Shown here one piece after another: positions 18,562-27,869 of a DNA stretch of 64,000 bases. Origin of the DNA: Larkinella sp049445795. GTDB lineage: Bacteria > Bacteroidota > Bacteroidia > Cytophagales > Spirosomataceae. The stretch's first letter is position 1, and each line of letters starts with the position of its first letter. The position numbers and the translations under genes are program-made. The notes below the pieces were generated by a model, which was not told the DNA's origin, made no database searches, and saw only the letters and a list, made by a program, of their open reading frames with translations. The stretch lies in assembly GCF_049445795.1 (NCBI RefSeq), contig NZ_JBMSDT010000021.1:1-64000 (forward strand), given 5' to 3'.

Positions 18562-19440
18562 ATGAACCGACGTACGGCCCTCCGACAGACTTTAGGCTTT
18601 CTGGGCGTAAGTACCCAGCTAGCTTTCCCCGAATCGACTTATAAAAGTAGTTTACAATCGTTAAAGGACAAGCGGTTTCTGATCGGGGCCTGCGACTGGT
18701 CGATCGGGCAGTCGAGCAAACTCGAAGCGTTCGACGTGGCCAAAACCATCGGACTCGACGGTATCCAGGTAAATATGGGCTCCGAAAAAAACGACATGCA
18801 CCTTCGCCGGCAAGACCAGCAGAAAGCCTGGCGCGAAGCCGCCAAACGCACCGGGGTCCGGATCGGCGGGCTGGCCCTCGGCGAGCTGAACAATGTCCCG
18901 TACAAGTCCGACCCGCGGGCCGAACAATGGGTGCAGGACAGCGTCGACGTAGCCCGGGCGCTGGGGGCCAAAAACATCCTGCTGGCGTTCTTCAACAAAG
19001 GCGATTTAAAAAACGATCCCGAGGGAACGCGGGTTGTTATTGAGCGGTTGAAAGCCGTGGCCCTCAAAGCCGAGAAGGCCGGGGTGGTGCTGGCCATCGA
19101 GTCGTGGCTCAGTGCTGAAGAGCACATGGCGATCATCGATGCGGTCGGATCGCCGGCTGTGAAGGTGTATTACGATGTATGCAACTCCACGGTGATGGGA
19201 TATAATATTTTAAAGGAAATTCGCTGGTTGGGGAAGCAAAAACAGATCTGTGAATTCCACTTTAAGGAAAATAGCTTTCTGCTAGGGCAGGGGAAGGTCA
19301 ATTACCCCGAGGTCCGGAAGGCGATGGACGACATTCAGTACCAGGGTTGGGTCCACATAGAAGGTGCTGTGCCTGAGGGGAAAAACATGTTGGAAAGTTA
19401 CACTTATAATAATAAGTTTGTGAGAGAGATTCTGTCGTAG
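18562..19440 (+). CDS. Sugar phosphate isomerase/epimerase family protein (xylose isomerase-like TIM barrel)
   Basis: A 292-residue protein. The start MNRRTALRQTLGFLGVS has twin arginines and a hydrophobic stretch, a likely Tat-type export signal as in many Bacteroidota relatives. The body is an AP-endonuclease-2-type TIM barrel. Candidate metal ligands lie in LAIESW, VKVYYDVCNS, CEFHFKE and VHIEGA. The substrate is unknown. The next gene (PVC-type cytochrome protein) is 111 nt downstream on the same strand; such pairs recur in oxidative carbohydrate loci, which hints at sugar or polyol metabolism. Confidence 0.8.
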   Translation: MNRRTALRQTLGFLGVSTQLAFPESTYKSSLQSLKDKRFLIGACDWSIGQSSKLEAFDVAKTIGLDGIQVNMGSEKNDMHLRRQDQQKAWREAAKRTGVRIGGLALGELNNVPYKSDPRAEQWVQDSVDVARALGAKNILLAFFNKGDLKNDPEGTRVVIERLKAVALKAEKAGVVLAIESWLSAEEHMAIIDAVGSPAVKVYYDVCNSTVMGYNILKEIRWLGKQKQICEFHFKENSFLLGQGKVNYPEVRKAMDDIQYQGWVHIEGAVPEGKNMLESYTYNNKFVREILS

Positions 19441-19528
19441 GGCGGTTTTGTTACTGTTCCACGATTTTGTGAGATAATCACTTATTATAATAGGTTTACC
19501 AGCGCTTAAATGTTGTTTTTCAGGTAAT

Positions 19529-19544
19529 TATTCCACGTGGAACA
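19529..19544. promoter_or_regulatory. parS-like palindrome (candidate ParB binding site)
   Basis: TATTCCACGTGGAACA differs at one base (second position) from the widely conserved parS pattern TGTTnCACGTGnAACA. It lies 7 nt before the start of the large cytochrome gene. A half-site TGTTCCACG occurs at 19455-19463. It may be a ParB loading site, or an unrelated operator with a CACGTG core. Confidence 0.45.
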
Positions 19545-19551
19545 CTAGCTC

Positions 19552-22479
19552 ATGAAGGTTGCCATCCCTACTCCTTACCCCTTCTTTACAACCGCCATCC
19601 TGCTGGGAGGTCTTGCTCTCTGGGGGTTGAAACTGCAACAATCGGACCAGTGGTTGCCTGCCTCACCGGGGCCTTCCGAACCGTTTCAACAAGGGCGGTT
19701 TATGGCATCTGACTCCGGTCAGTTGTACCTGCCCGACGACCTGGAAGCGACGGTCTGGGCGGAGGCTCCGATGTTCTACAACCCCACCAACATCGATGTC
19801 GATGCCCGGGGTCGGATCTGGGTCACCGAAGCCGTCAACTATCGCAACTTTAACAACAAACCCGACACCCGGCTCGACCATCCGAACGGCGAGCGGGTCA
19901 TGATTCTGGAAGATACCGACGGCGATGGCAAGGCCGATCAAGCGAAGGTCTACGTGGAAGACAAAGACCTGGTGTCGCCCCTCGGCATTGCCGTGATCGG
20001 CAACAAAACCATCGTGTCGGCAGCTCCCAATCTCGTCATCTATACCGACGAAAACGGTGATGATAAACCCGATAAGAAAGAAATTTTCCTGACCGGTTTC
20101 GGCGGACTTGACCACGACCACTCGCTGCACGCGCTGGTGGCCGGACCTGATGGCAAGTGGTATTTCAACACCGGCAATGCCGGGCCGCATATCGTTACGG
20201 ACAAGGCGGGCTGGACGCTCCGGTCGGGGAGCCTCTACACCGGCGGCACGCCCTACAACAAACTTAACAAAGGCAACCAGGTCAGCGACGACGGTCGGGT
20301 TTGGGTGGGCGGTCTGGCCCTGCGGATCAACCCCGACGGAACCGGCCTGAAGGTGATGGGGCACAACTTCCGGAATAACTACGAAACCGCCCTCGACTCG
20401 TACGGTAATCTGTGGCAAAACGACAACGACGATCAGGTGGTGGCTTGCCGGACAAGCTGGCTTATGGAAGGCGGCAACATGGGCTACTTTAGTCAGGACG
20501 GCACCCGGTATTGGCAGGGCGACCAGCGGCCGGGGCAAGATGTGCCGACGGCCCACTGGCACCAGGAAGACCCCGGAGTGGTTCCGGCGGGTGATATCAG
20601 CGGGGCCGGTTCGCCGACCGGCATGGTGGTGTATGAAGGCGACGAACTGGGCGCCAACTACCGGGGACTGCTGCTGAGCTGCGAAGCGGGCCGGAATGTC
20701 ATCTTCAGCTACAAACCCGAACCGCAGGGCGCTGGTTACCGAATGCTCCGCACCGACTTCATCAGCACCTTTCCGAAAGTCGACGAAGAATACAAATGGA
20801 ACGACATCCGGGACGACATCCGGAAGTGGTTCCGGCCGAGCGACGTGGCCGTGGGTACAGACGGCGCTTTGTACATCGCCGACTGGTTCGATCCGGTCGT
20901 GGGCGGGCACCAGATGAAAGATGCAAAAGGCTACGGCCGGATTTACCGGATTACGCCTAAAGGTAAAAAGCTGAAATCGCCCACGCTGAACCTCGCCAAA
21001 ACCAAAGGCCAGCTTCTGGCGCTGATGAACCCGGCGGTGAACGTCCGGATGCTGGGATTTGAAAAACTACGGGCGCAGGGCGATAAGGTTGTCAAACCGG
21101 TTTCTAAGCTGTTGACCGCACCGAACCCGTATCACCGGGCACGGGCGGTTTGGCTGCTCGCCCAACTCGGGCCGAAAGGACAGCAGAAAGTGCAGGAGTT
21201 GTTGAAATCCGATCAGGTCGATCTGCGGATCACGGCGTTCCGGGCCTTGAAGCAGGTGCAACCGGACGTGGTGGCGCTGGCCCGGCAGGTGGTCGATGAT
21301 CCGTCTCCGGCGGTTCGACGGGAAGTCGCCATTGCCCTGCGAGATGTACCGTTCGAGCAATGCAAAGACCTGCTGGTGAAGCTTGCGAATGGCTATGATG
21401 GAACCGACCGGTTTTACATGGAAGCCCTGGGCATCGCTGCCGATAAAAAAGAAGAAGCCCTGTATGCCGCGTTAAAACCGGCTATACCGGCCAACCCACT
21501 TCAGTGGGACCAAAAAACCGCCAACTTGCTCTGGCGGCTGCATCCGGCCAGTGCCGTCGAGTCGATGAAACAACGGGCATTGGCTCCAACCCTGAACGCC
21601 GATGCCCGTAAACAGGCCATTGTCGCCCTCGGTTTTATCAAAGACCCGGCAGCGGCTAAAGCGATGGTGGAGCTAACCAAACACAACGACAAAACCGTCG
21701 CGCAACAGGCCGACTACTGGACCAATTTTCGCCGGTCGAATGACTGGGCCACCTTGCTGAACTGGGATGAGGTGATGCCGCCCAAACTGTCGGATGCCGA
21801 GCAAAAGGCGCTGGCGATGCGGCAAAAGCTGATGGAGGAATATACCCCGGCCGACGAAAAAGTGAAGCTGGCGAAGGAAATGGCCGCTAATCCGGAAGGC
21901 GGGAAACTGCTGGTCGGTCTGGCGGCCGAGAAAAAGTTGCCCGACAACCTGAAACCGGCCATCAGCGAAATCATTTTTACTAATCCCGACCAGAGCGTTC
22001 GGACGATGGCGGGCGATTACTTCACGCGGGCGGGTAGTTCGGTCGCTCTGTCCCTAAAAAAAATTGCAGCTTTGAGTGGGAACGAAACCGCCGGGCTGAC
22101 GGTCTTCAAAACCACCTGCGCGACCTGCCACCGGCACGGGGAGTTGGGGAAAGACATTGGCCCCGAACTCACAAAGATTCACCAGAAATTCGACCGGAAC
22201 GGCTTGCTGGATGCCATCCTGAATCCGAGCGCCGGGCTGGCCTTCGGTTACGAGCCCTGGCTGATTACGAAGAAGAATGGGCAGACCTATTACGGGTTTC
22301 TGATTAGCGACGGCCAACAGGCCATCGTCATGAAGGATGCCGCCGGACAGAAGCACACGATCCCGGCGGCTCAGGTTGCGTCCCGCAAACAATACAGCAC
22401 CAGCCTGATGCCCGACCCGGCTTCGCTGGGGCTGTCGGAGCAACAACTCGCCGATCTGGTGGCGTATTTGCTGAAGTAA
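19552..22479 (+). CDS. PVC-type propeller / HEAT-repeat / c-type cytochrome protein
   Basis: A 975-residue exported protein. An N-terminal hydrophobic signal or anchor (residues 13-30) is followed by a beta-propeller of the membrane-bound dehydrogenase type (about 55-480). Its calcium-like loops read DTDGDGKADQAK and DENGDDKPDKKE. HEAT-like helical repeats fill about 490-830. The C-terminal haem domain has CATCH (Cys856, Cys859, His860) and a Met-containing segment. Such proteins are thought to oxidise sugars or alcohols in the periplasm and pass electrons to a cytochrome chain; the substrate here is unknown. It follows an isomerase-like gene and ends against an inverted repeat. Confidence 0.85.
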   Translation: MKVAIPTPYPFFTTAILLGGLALWGLKLQQSDQWLPASPGPSEPFQQGRFMASDSGQLYLPDDLEATVWAEAPMFYNPTNIDVDARGRIWVTEAVNYRNFNNKPDTRLDHPNGERVMILEDTDGDGKADQAKVYVEDKDLVSPLGIAVIGNKTIVSAAPNLVIYTDENGDDKPDKKEIFLTGFGGLDHDHSLHALVAGPDGKWYFNTGNAGPHIVTDKAGWTLRSGSLYTGGTPYNKLNKGNQVSDDGRVWVGGLALRINPDGTGLKVMGHNFRNNYETALDSYGNLWQNDNDDQVVACRTSWLMEGGNMGYFSQDGTRYWQGDQRPGQDVPTAHWHQEDPGVVPAGDISGAGSPTGMVVYEGDELGANYRGLLLSCEAGRNVIFSYKPEPQGAGYRMLRTDFISTFPKVDEEYKWNDIRDDIRKWFRPSDVAVGTDGALYIADWFDPVVGGHQMKDAKGYGRIYRITPKGKKLKSPTLNLAKTKGQLLALMNPAVNVRMLGFEKLRAQGDKVVKPVSKLLTAPNPYHRARAVWLLAQLGPKGQQKVQELLKSDQVDLRITAFRALKQVQPDVVALARQVVDDPSPAVRREVAIALRDVPFEQCKDLLVKLANGYDGTDRFYMEALGIAADKKEEALYAALKPAIPANPLQWDQKTANLLWRLHPASAVESMKQRALAPTLNADARKQAIVALGFIKDPAAAKAMVELTKHNDKTVAQQADYWTNFRRSNDWATLLNWDEVMPPKLSDAEQKALAMRQKLMEEYTPADEKVKLAKEMAANPEGGKLLVGLAAEKKLPDNLKPAISEIIFTNPDQSVRTMAGDYFTRAGSSVALSLKKIAALSGNETAGLTVFKTTCATCHRHGELGKDIGPELTKIHQKFDRNGLLDAILNPSAGLAFGYEPWLITKKNGQTYYGFLISDGQQAIVMKDAAGQKHTIPAAQVASRKQYSTSLMPDPASLGLSEQQLADLVAYLLK

Positions 22480-22480
22480 C

Positions 22481-22581
22481 GTACCTACGGACTTTAGTCC
22501 GTGCGAGATTCTTAAACTAATCAGGAGTTATTATCAACTTCATGGTTATTTCAGCTCACACGGACTAAAGTCCGTGGGTAC
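22481..22581. repeat. REPIN-like element, family 2 (copy a)
   Basis: Two inverted hairpin arms. The left begins at 22481 with GTACCTACGGACTTTAGTCC; the right ends at 22581 and is its near reverse complement. Each arm contains its own hairpin (ACGGACT-TT-AGTCCGT) and has GTAC at the outer foot. The right arm supplies the last codons and the TAG stop of mpl. Compare the copy at 30104-30182. Confidence 0.85.
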
Positions 22582-23920
22582 TCATGCCGCCAAACGTTCC
22601 AGAACTCATCAGGAGGAAAACCGTGGGTTGGCCATTTTGCTGACTCTTTAAAAACTGTTCGAGGGCGGCTGATTCCGTGAACACCTGTAAATCGGGCCGG
22701 TCGAAGGCCGTGACGATCTCGGCCGGGGCGATGGGGGCGAGGTGTTTCACCTCCAGCGTGTGCGGGCTGTAAAAAACCGCAGCCACATCGGCTTGATCCA
22801 GCTTATCGCGGTATTGGCCCAGAAACGTTTTGTTCAGGCTGCTGAACGTATGCAATTCGACGCAGGCCACCAGCCGGTGCTTGGGGTATTGCGCTTTCAC
22901 GGCGGCCGTGGTGGCTTCCACTTTCGAGGGCGCGTGGGCAAAATCCCGGAAGATAATCTTCGAGTCGGTATCGATTACTTTCTCCAGTCGTTTGCTAGCT
23001 CCCTTAAAGCTTTGAATCGCTTCGTAGAACATTTCTTCCGTGATGCCAAGATGGTCGCAGACGGCCAGCGCTCCGCTGATGTTTTTCATGTTGTGTTCAC
23101 CGAACACCAAAACCGGTACCTCGCCCTGATCTTTGGTGAGTAAAACCGTTTTCCCGTTTTCAATCCGGTAGGAGTGGACATCGTAGGGTTGCCGGGTCAC
23201 ATCCTCCCGTTCTTTCAGCGCGACGACATCCAGCATATCATCAGTATCATCGAAAATAAGGGTGCTGGATTTGCCCATGCCGTCGGCCAGAAGCTCAAAC
23301 TGACGAACATACTGCTCGTAGGTGGGATACAGGTTGACATGGTCCCAGGCAATGCCGCTGATTAAGGCGATGTGTGGGTGGTAGTGTAAGAATTTCGGCT
23401 GAGGGTCGAGGGGCGACGTGCCGTATTCATCGCCTTCGATCACAATCACGGGAGCCTCGGTCGTCAGCTTCACCATCGTATCGAAACCCTCGATCTGAGC
23501 GCCGACGAGGTAGTCGAAGTTCCGGCCATGATGTTTGAGCACGTGCAGGATCATCGACGTGATGGTCGTCTTACCGTGGCTTCCGGCCACCACGACGCGC
23601 TGTTTGTGTTGGCTTTGCTCGTAGACAAATTCAGGGTAGGAGTAAACCGGCAGATTCAGATCTCGGGCTTTCTGCAATTCCGGGTTGTCGGCCCGGGCGT
23701 GCATGCCCAGAATCACGGCATCGAGTCCGGCATGAATCACTTCCGGATGCCAGCCGGTTTGCGCGGGCAATAAATTGTATGTTTCAAGATGGGTCCGGGA
23801 TGGTTCGTAAATTTCATCGTCGGAACCGGTGATGTGGTGTCCCTGCTGGTGGAGCGCAATAGCCAGGTTGTGCATGACGCTACCGCCAATGGAAATAAAA
23901 TGAATGGATAGTGGCTTCAT
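22565..23920 (-). CDS. mpl: UDP-N-acetylmuramate:L-alanyl-gamma-D-glutamyl-meso-diaminopimelate ligase (Mpl)
   Basis: A Mur-ligase family enzyme of 451 residues that reattaches the recovered tripeptide to UDP-MurNAc during peptidoglycan recycling in the cytoplasm. The N-terminal UDP-binding domain begins HFISIGGSVMHNLA and contains TGSDDEIYEP. The ATP P-loop is GSHGKTT (113-119), with VIEGDEYGTS and a C-terminal domain with FRDFAHAPSKVEAT. MurC is the closest alternative, but IGGSVMHNLA and the DEYGTS type favour Mpl. The last five codons and stop lie within a REPIN-like repeat, so the C terminus (STHGL) is repeat-derived. Confidence 0.93.
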   Translation of the reverse strand: MKPLSIHFISIGGSVMHNLAIALHQQGHHITGSDDEIYEPSRTHLETYNLLPAQTGWHPEVIHAGLDAVILGMHARADNPELQKARDLNLPVYSYPEFVYEQSQHKQRVVVAGSHGKTTITSMILHVLKHHGRNFDYLVGAQIEGFDTMVKLTTEAPVIVIEGDEYGTSPLDPQPKFLHYHPHIALISGIAWDHVNLYPTYEQYVRQFELLADGMGKSSTLIFDDTDDMLDVVALKEREDVTRQPYDVHSYRIENGKTVLLTKDQGEVPVLVFGEHNMKNISGALAVCDHLGITEEMFYEAIQSFKGASKRLEKVIDTDSKIIFRDFAHAPSKVEATTAAVKAQYPKHRLVACVELHTFSSLNKTFLGQYRDKLDQADVAAVFYSPHTLEVKHLAPIAPAEIVTAFDRPDLQVFTESAALEQFLKSQQNGQPTVFLLMSSGTFGGMSTHGL

Positions 23921-24251
23921 TCGGTCAAAGATGTGGCGTTAAAAATACAAGTTCTTTTGATAGGAAACCGAAAAGCCGTTTGAAGCCTCTGAAAAACCGA
24001 TTATTGAGTCTCCACGCCGGTCGATGACATTCTAAAAATTAACGAACATTCCCGAATCAAAAACCGCTTTTTTTCGTTTTCTCTACTGCGAGTCGACAAT
24101 CACGCAGCAGCTTGACAATCAGGCATCCGGTCTGGCTTACATTTTGTTTTTGTAAACAGGTTTCCGCCCCATTGCAAAGCTGCTCTTTTTATGGCATTTT
24201 CGCAGACTTTTTCAAAAACCTAGAACACTCTTTTATGCTTCTGCCGAAAGG
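23921..24251. other. Intergenic region between divergent mpl and arginine decarboxylase genes
   Basis: A 331-bp gap between divergent genes, so both promoters should be here. I see no perfect TAnnTTTG element. TACATTTTG near 24137 in front of the decarboxylase is a near match with one extra base. No reading frame, RNA gene or strong hairpin was found. Confidence 0.4.
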
Positions 24252-25742
24252 ATGAAAAGCTACAACGACCTGATCGAACAGACCTTTGAGTTCCCGACAC
24301 TCGAATTCAAAGTGGAAAACAATCACCTGCTGTTCAACAACGTTCCCCTGATGGACATCATCAGACAGTACGGGACCCCATTGAAACTAACGTATCTGCC
24401 CAAGATTACCGAACACATCGAACACGCCCGCATGCTGTTTAAGAATGCGATGAAGCGGTATAACTACAAAGGCACGTATACGTACTGTTACTGCACGAAG
24501 TCGTCGCACTTTCGGTTTGTGCTGGAGGAAGCTCTGAAAAATAAAATTCACCTGGAAACCTCGTCGGCATTCGATGTGCCGCTGATCCGGGAATTATACA
24601 AAGACGGAAAGGTTGACAAGAATACCTTTATTATCTGCAACGGTTACAAACGTCCGCTGTATACCCAATACATCAGTGAACTGCTGAACGATGGGTTCAA
24701 CGTGGTGCCGGTGCTGGATAACCTGAAAGAGATCGAAGCCTACGAAGAACAAGTGACGGCCGAATCGGTTAATTTGGGTATCCGGATTGCGACCGACGAA
24801 GAACCGAACTTCGCATTTTATACGTCCCGGTTGGGCATTCGCTACAGCGACATCAACGAGCTCTACCGCTCGAAAATCCAGAACAGCGGGAAGTTCAAGC
24901 TGAAGATGCTCCACTTTTTCATCAATACCGGGATCAAAGACAGCGCCTATTACTGGAGCGAGTTGAGCCGGTTTATGTACAAATACTGCGAACTGAGCAA
25001 AATCTGCCCGGATCTGGATTCGATCGATATCGGGGGCGGCATGCCGATCCAGACCTCGTTTCAGTTCACCTACGACTACCAGGCGATGGTGGACCAGATC
25101 GTGGAAAGCATCCAGTGGATCTGCAACAAAAATAACGTTCCGGTGCCGCACATCTTTACGGAGTTTGGCAGTTATACGGTAGGAGAGAGTGGCGCCGTTA
25201 TATACAAAGTAATCGACCAGAAATTGCAAAACGACAAGGAACTGTGGTATATGATCGACGGATCGTTCATTACGCAGTTGCCGGATTCGTGGGGCCTGGG
25301 GCAAAAGTACATTATGCTGTCGGTCAACAATTGGGACAATCCGTACCAGAAAGTGAACCTGGGCGGTTTGACCTGCGACTCGCATGATTTTTACAATACC
25401 GAAGCCCACAGCGCCGACTTGTACCTGCCCATTTTTGAGCAGGATACCGAAGAACAGTACATTGGCTTTTTCCATACCGGCGCGTACCAGGAATCGCTGG
25501 GCGGCTACGGCGGTATTCAGCATTGCCTGATTCCGGCCCCGCAACACGTCATCGTCGACCGCGACGCAGATGGCAATCTGACAACCCGGCTTTTTGCCCC
25601 GGAGCAGGACAGCGAAGTAATGCTCAAAATTCTGGGCTACACGAACCCAACGGCTCCGAACACGCGCGAAATCGAAGCCGCCGAAGCCGCAGCCGAGAAG
25701 GAGGAAGAACCCGTGGAAGAGTTAGAGAAACAGGAAAATTAA
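24252..25742 (+). CDS. speA: Biosynthetic arginine decarboxylase family protein (PLP-dependent)
   Basis: A 496-residue fold-III PLP decarboxylase. The alanine-racemase-like barrel carries the PLP lysine in YCYCTKSSHF (Lys83), a glycine loop DIGGGMP for phosphate binding, and a C-terminal beta domain with GLTCDSHD, where Cys and Asp contribute to the active site. Bacteroidota carry this short form as the arginine decarboxylase that makes agmatine for polyamines; another diamine-acid decarboxylase specificity is possible. The last ~30 residues are very acidic (AEAAAEKEEEPVEELE). The ATG was chosen for the family start MKSYNDLI. The gene stands alone; a hairpin and a tiny lipoprotein gene follow. 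Confidence 0.8.
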   Translation: MKSYNDLIEQTFEFPTLEFKVENNHLLFNNVPLMDIIRQYGTPLKLTYLPKITEHIEHARMLFKNAMKRYNYKGTYTYCYCTKSSHFRFVLEEALKNKIHLETSSAFDVPLIRELYKDGKVDKNTFIICNGYKRPLYTQYISELLNDGFNVVPVLDNLKEIEAYEEQVTAESVNLGIRIATDEEPNFAFYTSRLGIRYSDINELYRSKIQNSGKFKLKMLHFFINTGIKDSAYYWSELSRFMYKYCELSKICPDLDSIDIGGGMPIQTSFQFTYDYQAMVDQIVESIQWICNKNNVPVPHIFTEFGSYTVGESGAVIYKVIDQKLQNDKELWYMIDGSFITQLPDSWGLGQKYIMLSVNNWDNPYQKVNLGGLTCDSHDFYNTEAHSADLYLPIFEQDTEEQYIGFFHTGAYQESLGGYGGIQHCLIPAPQHVIVDRDADGNLTTRLFAPEQDSEVMLKILGYTNPTAPNTREIEAAEAAAEKEEEPVEELEKQEN

Positions 25743-25764
25743 ACTAGCATATTTTTTGCCCTGT

Positions 25765-25789
25765 GGACAGCAGCCAGCGGCTGTTGTCC
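25765..25789 (+). promoter_or_regulatory. Hairpin between the decarboxylase and the small lipoprotein
   Basis: GGACAGCAGCC pairs with GGCTGTTGTCC around an AGC loop (one G-T pair). No T-run follows, so it is more likely an mRNA stability or leader structure than a terminator. TATTTTTTG at 25750-25758 resembles a -7 element with one extra T and could start the small lipoprotein transcript. Confidence 0.5.
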
Positions 25790-25807
25790 GCAGAAAAATC
25801 AACGAAA

Positions 25808-25939
25808 ATGAAAAAGGTAAGCGTTATTTTGGGTCTGATTGCCCTTGTCTCTCTGGGTTCTTGTGCGCGTCGGGCGTGCCCGGCTTACGACAGCCAGTTG
25901 CAGCCAAAGCAGCCCGCTGCCGTTGAGCAGGTGGCTTAA
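25808..25939 (+). CDS. Small lipoprotein, 43 residues
   Basis: ATG at 25808 opens a 43-codon frame: MKKVSVILGLIALVSLGSC is a clean lipoprotein signal with lipobox LGSC (Cys19), followed by ARRACPAYDSQLQ and a Pro/Gln/Ala-rich tail. Its TAA stop shares the palindrome TTAA with the stop of the convergent phosphatase gene, a tight tail-to-tail arrangement that supports both ends. Tiny entericidin-like or ARRACP-type lipoproteins occur in Bacteroidota, but I cannot assign a function. The gene would be missed by length-filtered gene callers. Confidence 0.7.
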   Translation: MKKVSVILGLIALVSLGSCARRACPAYDSQLQPKQPAAVEQVA

Positions 25940-26463
25940 GACGCCGTTGCCAGTTCAACCACCATTCGGGATGCTTCCAGTAGATTGGCCGCCTGTTGAT
26001 CACCAACGGGTGGCTTAGGTATGTCATGCGTGATATGAACTGTTCGGACCCCTACACGTTTTCCGGCCTGAATGTCGCGCAGAGCATCGCCAATCAGCCA
26101 CGAGCGGCTGACGTCGATGTTGTATTTGGCGATGGCTTTTTCCAGCATCAGGGAATCCGGTTTTCGGAGCAGTGATTGCGTATCGAAGTCGGGATGGTGA
26201 GGACAATAGTAAATATCGTCCAGCAGGTTACCGCACTGTTCCTGCAGGTACTGGTGGCACCGCATCACATCATCGCGTGAGTACAGGCCCCGGGCAATTC
26301 CGGCCTGGTTGGTAACCACAATGAGCAGATAACCGGCGTTCTTCAGCAACCGCAGGCCTTCGACCACGCCTGTCGGAATGATAAAATCTTCGATTCGGTA
26401 GACATAATCAGTTCGGTCTTCATTCAGAACACCATCCCGATCTAAAAAAACGCACTTTTTCAT
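25936..26463 (-). CDS. HAD family phosphatase, GmhB-like (D-glycero-D-manno-heptose 1,7-bisphosphate 7-phosphatase)
   Basis: About 175 residues. The HAD motifs are: I, FLDRDGVLNED (Asp8, Asp10); II, VVTNQAGIARG; III and IV, RKPDSLML with IGDALRDIQAG. This is the HisB-N/GmhB subgroup, which makes ADP-heptose precursors for LPS. In classical GmhB a zinc site uses CPHHP plus a later Cys pair just before RKP; here CPHHP is present but the Cys pair is replaced (TQSLLRKP), so zinc binding may be lost and specificity is less certain. ATG 26463 is preferred over an upstream GTG at 26481. Confidence 0.8.
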   Translation of the reverse strand: MKKCVFLDRDGVLNEDRTDYVYRIEDFIIPTGVVEGLRLLKNAGYLLIVVTNQAGIARGLYSRDDVMRCHQYLQEQCGNLLDDIYYCPHHPDFDTQSLLRKPDSLMLEKAIAKYNIDVSRSWLIGDALRDIQAGKRVGVRTVHITHDIPKPPVGDQQAANLLEASRMVVELATAS

Positions 26464-26641
26464 GGTATGGAAAACCGTCACGGATCGGCTTGTGTGCAGA
26501 TGTGGGATTTAAAGTGTGTAAATAGTATTTTCTTTGCAAGAATTAGCAATAAAAGAGTAAATATTTACTTTTTGTTAACAAAAAGTTGAGAAAAAGGTGT
26601 CTATAGAACCAACTTCATACGTTTACAACGGGAGAGATGGG

Positions 26642-27724
26642 ATGAACGACATGGTAAAACGTCTGTTTTTGATTTTATGGTTATCCATCGCCGGGTTGAC
26701 AGGGGCTTCGGCGCAGAAGATTACGCAGCGGGATTACGAGCCCACACAGCGCAATGTGAAAGGCGGTGGAAAAGTTGTCAAAGTGGAATATTCCAATCAT
26801 AAAATGGTCGTGCATTTTGTGGCCGAAGACCGGGACATAGCCCAACGGGCTACTATCTACGGCCCTGGACATCCTAATTCATGGCGCTTATATGATACAA
26901 AAACCCGACGGGAATATGCGTTGTTATACATCAAGAACATCCGGGCCGATGGAGAATTAGTCGACGATATTCTTGATGATCCACGCGGAGTAGTTTTGCG
27001 GGATGTCAGAACCATCTCGTGTGAAGCTCATTTCGAGCGCCCGGGCCAAAATGTTCGTTCAGTCGATCTGATTGAAGAAAACGTCGAGTATTTTGAAGGG
27101 CGGCAGGATTTACGAAATCCATATGGCGGAGTCAGTTCTCAGTGGCCCTACAACGTATACAATCTCCGCGTGCTAGCGTATCGTGACGACATGCGGAATG
27201 CCAAACCGCCCGTTCGGAAAACTACGCCGACCAAACCTAAACCCGCTGCGCCATCCGTTACTAAACCGTCGACTCCCAAACCCGCGCCGACGGATTCCGT
27301 GGTTGCCCAAAAACCGCCGGTTATAACGCCGAAACCGGCTCCGGCTCCGAAAATCGAAAACTTTGGCTCCAGCCTGGAAGCGGGTCGTACCTATCGACTC
27401 AATAATCTTCTGTTTAAACAATCGGCGTACGAAATTCAGCCTGAATCGTATCCGCAACTGGATTCGCTCGTAGCGACGCTGGACCGTAACCCGGCGATTC
27501 GGATTGAGCTTTCGGGACATACCGACAACGTTGGCGATGCCAAACTGAACCTGGCCTTGTCGCAAAACCGGGTCAATGCCGTGAAAAATTACCTGGTCAA
27601 TAAAGGTATATCAGCCGACCGCATTCAGACGAAAGCCTACGGTGGCAGCCGCCCCATTGCCGACAATACTCGGGAAGAAACCCGGCGGCTTAATCGGCGC
27701 GTCGAAGTAACCATTCTCCGGTAG
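26642..27724 (+). CDS. OmpA family protein with Pro-rich linker
   Basis: About 360 residues. A signal peptide (LFLILWLSIAGLTGASAQ) is followed by an N-terminal domain of unknown type (to ~residue 190) and a Pro/Lys/Thr-rich linker (~195-250). The C-terminal OmpA domain carries the peptidoglycan-binding motif LSGHTDNVGDAKLNLALSQNR, with NRRVEV at the end. It probably anchors the outer membrane to peptidoglycan. Starts at 26642 and 26651 are both possible. No partner gene is evident. Confidence 0.88.
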   Translation: MNDMVKRLFLILWLSIAGLTGASAQKITQRDYEPTQRNVKGGGKVVKVEYSNHKMVVHFVAEDRDIAQRATIYGPGHPNSWRLYDTKTRREYALLYIKNIRADGELVDDILDDPRGVVLRDVRTISCEAHFERPGQNVRSVDLIEENVEYFEGRQDLRNPYGGVSSQWPYNVYNLRVLAYRDDMRNAKPPVRKTTPTKPKPAAPSVTKPSTPKPAPTDSVVAQKPPVITPKPAPAPKIENFGSSLEAGRTYRLNNLLFKQSAYEIQPESYPQLDSLVATLDRNPAIRIELSGHTDNVGDAKLNLALSQNRVNAVKNYLVNKGISADRIQTKAYGGSRPIADNTREETRRLNRRVEVTILR

Positions 27725-27869
27725 CATAACTGTAGGAATTGCCTGTTTCGTGCTGCCTCCAGGGATGGCTTTTCCCAAAGCGACGTATGAGTTTTCGCCA
27801 AAAGAATAGTATTTTCGCCTGAAAAGCCGGTTGAGTAAACGTGTCGGCTGAGTCTTTCCTAAACCTCCT

